Below the pieces are notes generated by a model, which saw only the letters and a list, made by a program, of their open reading frames with translations, was not told where the DNA came from and made no database searches. A stretch of DNA of 64,000 nucleotides from assembly GCF_010668805.1 (NCBI RefSeq), contig NZ_WUFT01000015.1, positions 98,324 to 162,323 of the forward strand, written 5' to 3'. This document shows, piece by piece, positions 60,972 to 64,000 of this stretch. How positions within the stretch are numbered: the first letter of the stretch is position 1; the number at the start of each line of letters is the position of its first letter. A program made the translations under genes and the position numbers. The DNA comes from Rhizobium phaseoli. GTDB taxonomy: Bacteria > Pseudomonadota > Alphaproteobacteria > Rhizobiales > Rhizobiaceae.

Positions 60972-61655
60972 TCAGCCCTGCGCGGCGGGTGCCTTGCCGG
61001 ATGCGGTAATGAGATCAAGCATCATGTGGGCGCGATTGGCAACATTGCGCGGGCTGTCGGTATCATCGACGATCGACTGGAACCACTGCCGCGCCTGCGC
61101 CATGTTGGCGGCCTTATAGGAAGCAAGGCCGAGCGCTTCGCGTGCCGAATGGCGGAAAGCATTGCCCGGGACGGCCATTTCCTCGATCGCGGCCGAAACC
61201 TGTTCGTAAGAGCCGTTCTCGATCAGCAGCCAGCCGGCCCGCATTTTGGCGGCATCGCGCACGGCGGCCGGAACCCCATTGTCCTTGCCGATCTCGTTGA
61301 AGGAAGCGATCGCCGCGGCGGTATCGCCCTTCTGCACCTCGACAGTCGCGGCCCGCATGCGCGCCAGCACCGGATAAGCGCCGTGGCCTTCCTTTTCGAG
61401 CTTGTCGAGCGCGGCCAGCGCCTCGTCATTCTTGTTCTCGTCGGCAAGCTTCATCGCCGCCAGGAACTGGTCGCCGGCGCCCGAGGAGCGGGTATCGTCC
61501 CAATATTCATAGAGAACCTTGCCGGCGGTGCCGGCGACGATCAGGATGGCGACGACGATGATATAGCGGCCGAACCGGCGCCAGACGCCCTTCATCTGGT
61601 CGGAGCGCAATTCCTCATTGACTTCACGGATGAAGCTGTCGTCGTTGAATGCCAT
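60972..61655 (-). CDS. YfgM-like tetratricopeptide membrane protein
   Basis: Protein of 227 residues with one hydrophobic segment near residues 29-48 (GRYIIVVAILIVAGTAGKVLYEY) after a charged N-terminus (NDDSFIREVNEELRSDQM), typical of the TPR_21 (YfgM) family. The rest has helical repeats facing the periplasm. YfgM proteins associate with the Sec translocon and periplasmic chaperones. It is upstream of der in the same operon, as in other proteobacteria. The start at ATG 61655 is supported by the conserved N-terminus. Confidence 0.92.
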   Translation of the reverse strand: MAFNDDSFIREVNEELRSDQMKGVWRRFGRYIIVVAILIVAGTAGKVLYEYWDDTRSSGAGDQFLAAMKLADENKNDEALAALDKLEKEGHGAYPVLARMRAATVEVQKGDTAAAIASFNEIGKDNGVPAAVRDAAKMRAGWLLIENGSYEQVSAAIEEMAVPGNAFRHSAREALGLASYKAANMAQARQWFQSIVDDTDSPRNVANRAHMMLDLITASGKAPAAQG

Positions 61656-61769
61656 TCTCGTCTCCGGCCGCGGAAATACCTATAGCATGTTCATGACATG
61701 CACATTGTCGGGCCTTCTACCCCATTTTGCCGCGGTTGTAAGGGGGATATGAAAGATTCGTTACGTCCA

Positions 61770-61875
61770 ATGCATGTCGCCGGGAAGTGTGCAGCGGTTC
61801 CCGGATAACGACATGCATAAAAAACAAAGAGCTAAAGCGCGTCGCATGAATCAAGTTAACCGCGACGCGCTTTAG
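61770..61875. repeat. Dispersed two-hairpin repeat, family A copy 5
   Basis: GCATGTCG / CGACATGC outside, CCGGGAA / TTCCCGG inside, loop GTGTGCAGCGG; then hairpin 2, CTAAAGCGCGTCG / CGACGCGCTTTAG, a perfect 13-base stem. The stop codon of nnrU lies in its last bases. Confidence 0.88.
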
Positions 61876-62450
61876 AGCGGCGAAACGCCGATCAGCCATT
61901 CGTGCAGCTTCCAGATGATCAGCGCCCAGACGACGATGCCGATGACGATCGCATAGAGATCGTATTTGGCCGACACGAACGGCCGGAGCACGATCTCGCC
62001 CGCGCGCTGCCGTCGTTTCAGCGAGATGCGCAGGATGACGCCCCAGGCGAGAAAGGCTGCAAACAGCAGCACCGACGAGGTCTCGCCATTGGCGAGCAGA
62101 TGCGCCAGCGCCCAGATTTTCACCGACAGCACCATCGGATGTTTGGTCTTGGTGGCGATATGCCCCGCCGGCAGCAGCGAGGCGACGAGACAGATCATCG
62201 CGATCAGCATCAGCGTGATCGCGATATGCGCCGTCCAGACCGGCGGATTATAAAGCATGCCGGTTACTTCACGCGCCTGCCCGAAACCGTAGATCAACAG
62301 GATCAGCGTCGCCAGACTCGCGATCGAATAGGCCGCCCGCCAGCCCTTCTCGCCGAGGTTTGCGATCATCGAACGGCGAAAGCCGGGGGCCACCACCCGC
62401 ACCAGATGCACCCCGAGGAAAAGTAAGATGCCGACGATAAGCAAAGTCAT
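61872..62450 (-). CDS. NnrU family membrane protein
   Basis: Membrane protein of 192 residues with about six hydrophobic segments. Conserved NnrU blocks are visible: LFLGVHLVRVVAPGFRRSMIANLGEKGWRAAYSIASL and TKHPMVLSVKIWALAHLLANGETSSVLLFAAFLAWG. NnrU proteins are associated with nitrate or nitrite respiration in some bacteria, and are isoprenylcysteine-methyltransferase-like in fold. No denitrification genes are near, so the role here is unknown. Start ATG 62450. The repeat family A copy 5 forms its 3' end. Confidence 0.92.
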   Translation of the reverse strand: MTLLIVGILLFLGVHLVRVVAPGFRRSMIANLGEKGWRAAYSIASLATLILLIYGFGQAREVTGMLYNPPVWTAHIAITLMLIAMICLVASLLPAGHIATKTKHPMVLSVKIWALAHLLANGETSSVLLFAAFLAWGVILRISLKRRQRAGEIVLRPFVSAKYDLYAIVIGIVVWALIIWKLHEWLIGVSPL

Positions 62451-62573
62451 GGCGGGTCCCTTCCGTGCCGTTTGTCATGACTTACCGGCTGGCGGGAAAA
62501 AATACCAGTTGAGACCGCAGCTTCGCCTCAATTCTATCGGAGGTAAACCGCGAACAAATTGTCGCGGGTGCCC

Positions 62574-63563
62574 ATGTCTCGTCCTCTGCTCTCCGCCTGT
62601 CTGGCTGCCTCCTTCCTCCTCCCCGCCATAGCGGAAGCGGCTGACCGGCCGAAACAACTGGTCATCATCTCGTTCGACGGCGCCCACGACAATGCGCTCT
62701 GGCTGAAAAGCCGCGAGATGGCAGCGAAGAACGACGCCCACTTCACCTATTTCCTCTCCTGCACCTTCCTGATGAACGAGGACGCGAAGAAGGCCTACCA
62801 GGCGCCGCACCAGAAACGCGGAAAATCCAATGTCGGCTTCGCCCAGAGCGACGACGAAATCCGCGAACGCCTTGGCAATATCTGGCATGCCCATCTCGAA
62901 GGCCACGACATATCGAGCCATGCCTGCGGCCATTTCGACGGCCGTCTTTGGAGCGAGGCCGACTGGTCGGCCGAATATGCCGCCTTTCACGCGACCCTGA
63001 AAAATGCCTGGACAAGCGTCGGCCTCGAGGAGCCGGCCGGCTGGCAGAATCTGGTCGATCACGGCATCAAGGGTTTTCGCGCGCCCTACCTCTCAGCGAC
63101 GGCAGGCACCGACATGATCGCCGCCGAAAAGAAGGCGGGTTTCAGTTACGATGCGAGCCTTGTCACCAAAGGCCCCGCCATGCCTGTCGAGGAAGATGGC
63201 ATCATCCGCTTCGGCCTGCCGCTGATCCCCGAGGGCCCGAGCGAGAAGCCGATCATCGGCATGGACTACAATCTCTTCGTGCGGCACTCGAAGGGCGAGG
63301 AAGACACCGCAGACAGCGCGGCCTTCGAGGAGCGCGCCTATTCAGCCTTCAAAGAGGCTTTCGAAAAACAATATGCCGGCGGCCGCATCCCCCTCCAGCT
63401 CGGCTTCCACTTCGTCGAGATGAACGGCGGCGCCTACTGGCGCGCCCTCGACCGTCTGGTCGCCGACGTCTGCCACCGCACCGACGTCGCCTGCGTCAGC
63501 TATTCCGAAGCGATCCCGATGATCGAGGCGCGCGGAAGATTGCAGCAGACGTCGGGGCTGTGA
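62574..63563 (+). CDS. Polysaccharide deacetylase family protein
   Basis: Exported protein of about 329 residues. The signal peptide ends near residue 23 (LLPAIAEAADRP). The NodB-like fold starts with LVIISFDGAHDNALWLKSREMAAKNDAHFTYFLSCTFL, with FDGAHD in place of the usual TFDDG. The next metal block is HEGHDISSHACGHFDG (HLEGHDISSHACGH), where His positions match. GFRAPYL near residue 165 is the third motif. It would remove acetyl groups from a polysaccharide or peptidoglycan; the substrate is not known. GGAGGT at 62539-62544 is far from ATG 62574 and closer to TTG 62559, so the start is uncertain. Confidence 0.85.
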   Translation: MSRPLLSACLAASFLLPAIAEAADRPKQLVIISFDGAHDNALWLKSREMAAKNDAHFTYFLSCTFLMNEDAKKAYQAPHQKRGKSNVGFAQSDDEIRERLGNIWHAHLEGHDISSHACGHFDGRLWSEADWSAEYAAFHATLKNAWTSVGLEEPAGWQNLVDHGIKGFRAPYLSATAGTDMIAAEKKAGFSYDASLVTKGPAMPVEEDGIIRFGLPLIPEGPSEKPIIGMDYNLFVRHSKGEEDTADSAAFEERAYSAFKEAFEKQYAGGRIPLQLGFHFVEMNGGAYWRALDRLVADVCHRTDVACVSYSEAIPMIEARGRLQQTSGL

Positions 63564-63581
63564 AGAACTTTTTTGAAGTGG

Positions 63582-63619
63582 CGTGCCGCGCGGCCCCCTC
63601 ATCCGGCTGCCGCCACCTT
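63582..63619. repeat. Truncated REP-like element, family B copy 2
   Basis: GCGTGCCGCGCGGCCCCCTCATCC-type sequence followed by GGCTGCCGCCACCTT, matching the outer half of the element at 13013-13195. The palindromic CTCCCC / GGGGAG half is missing, replaced by the start of the insertion sequence. Confidence 0.8.
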
Positions 63620-63639
63620 TGTAACTTCCCTTTACCCGC

Positions 63640-63810
63640 TATTGGCGTAGTACTGCCTATTGCGGTGGCGGATGGAAGACCGTTGCACCTTTGGGACACC
63701 AAGCCCGTGGGGGGTCCGAAGGACGGGTCTCCGTCCGCCGTTCCATTGAACCCGAACAGTCGCCGGGGCCGCTTGCGAAAGCAAAGCCCGCTTAGGCAAG
63801 GATGGGATCA
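63640..63810 (+). ncRNA. Candidate bridge RNA in the IS110 left end
   Basis: IS110 elements carry a structured RNA upstream of the transposase that guides target and donor choice. This stretch has several hairpins: TTGG-GACA-CCAA (63691-63703), GGACGG-GTCT-CCGTCC (63721-63736), and TTGC-GAAA-GCAA inside a longer stem (63766-63790). GGTGGCGG at 63664-63671 is complementary to the flank CCGCCACC (63610-63617). Boundaries and loop roles are not resolved. Confidence 0.5.
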
Positions 63811-64000
63811 GATGGATATGAATGAGAGCGTGGTTGTCGGTATCGATGTTTCCAAAGACCGCTTGGATGTGGCGCTGCACCCTTCGGGCGAGCACTTCGC
63901 GGTCAGCAACGACCACGCCGGCCTTGAGGAATTAATCGCCAGGCTGGGCGCCTCCAGGCCGACGATCGTCGGCCTGGAGGCGCCCGGCGGCTACGAGATG
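63811..64000 (+). CDS. IS110-family transposase (N-terminal part)
   Basis: Only 63 codons are in the window. The sequence begins MDMNESVVVGIDVSKDRLDV, the DEDD/RuvC-like start of IS110 transposases (catalytic Asp 12 in GIDVSKD), and continues to IVGLEAPGGYEM, whose Glu 56 is the second catalytic residue. The C-terminal Tnp_20 domain with the serine lies outside. GGCAAGG at 63794-63800 is a plausible ribosome-binding site for ATG 63811; ATG 63801 is out of frame. The codon use and GC content resemble the host. Confidence 0.9.

Larger units (their letters stand above)
63618..64000 (+). mobile_element. IS110-family insertion sequence (left part, runs off the window)
   Basis: An IS110-type transposase gene begins at 63811 after about 190 bases of non-coding left end that starts inside a REP-like palindrome. 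The right end is outside the window, so boundaries and flanking repeats cannot be confirmed. The left boundary is set by the loss of similarity to the family B repeat. Confidence 0.75.

Noticed and set aside
1..64000. CRISPR arrays, rRNA, tRNA, riboswitches, prophage
   Set aside because: No regularly spaced direct repeats, no tRNA-like cloverleaf, no recognisable riboswitch core and no phage genes were seen on reading through both strands.

Overview
The window reads as chromosomal DNA of a fast-growing Rhizobium, close to the R. etli / R. leguminosarum group. The GC content is high and most genes are recognisable. Several marks are specific to that group: a fused anthranilate synthase trpE(G) behind a 14-residue leader peptide ending in WWWAR; glnII (glutamine synthetase II) divergent from a 63-residue DUF2735 gene matching gstI; choXWV for choline uptake; a NolR-like ArsR regulator; RirA-type iron boxes in front of a haem receptor; and dispersed palindromic intergenic repeats. 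I saw no rRNA, tRNA, CRISPR array, phage or origin. The region is mainly core genome, with one insertion sequence entering at the right edge.

Layout. 0-7 kb: MoxR ATPase, DUF58 protein and two large membrane proteins in one operon, then an acetyltransferase. 7-13 kb: acetyltransferase, glutathionyl-hydroquinone reductase, NUDIX hydrolase, metallophosphoesterase, TPR protein, ECF sigma and anti-sigma. 13-17.4 kb: leuA with a leucine-rich leader, BenE transporter, ClpP paralogue. 17.6-23.6 kb: DUF2076, queF, cation efflux, DUF2161, trpE(G) and trpL. 23.6-29.6 kb: TonB-dependent haem-type receptor, extensin-like protein, fhs, YqhA-type membrane protein. 29.7-36 kb: duplicated ClpP-fold secreted protein, LuxR and PAS proteins, DUF2333, coiled-coil protein, thymidine kinase. 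36-46.5 kb: choXWV, HugZ-like protein, nolR-like regulator, omega-amino-acid transaminase, HD-GYP phosphodiesterase, branched-chain amino acid binding protein, adenine deaminase. 46.5-54.4 kb: decayed toxin-antitoxin locus, alpha-glucosidase, oppABCDF. 54.5-63.6 kb: secreted protein, KDG kinase, gstI/glnII, glycosyltransferase, der, a TPR protein, nnrU, polysaccharide deacetylase. 63.6 kb to the end: an IS110-type element.

The genes fall into themes. Amino-acid synthesis is under attenuation: trpE(G) clearly, leuA by inference. Nitrogen assimilation is represented by glnII under a sigma-54 promoter. Scavenging systems cover choline, oligopeptides, branched-chain amino acids, haem, aromatics and alpha-glucosides. 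Envelope maintenance is represented by the MoxR/DUF58 operon, an extensin-like protein, a deacetylase and a glycosyltransferase.

The most interesting non-coding signals are four. (1) An IS110-family element abuts a truncated REP-like palindrome, and its structured leader is a candidate bridge RNA. (2) Five dispersed repeats keep one hairpin loop constant while the stems change in a compensatory way, mostly next to stop codons. (3) A leucine-run leader peptide precedes leuA, apparently transcribed from its own start codon like trpL. (4) A pair of iron-box motifs lies in front of the haem receptor. All functional calls come from reading sequence; no database search was run.
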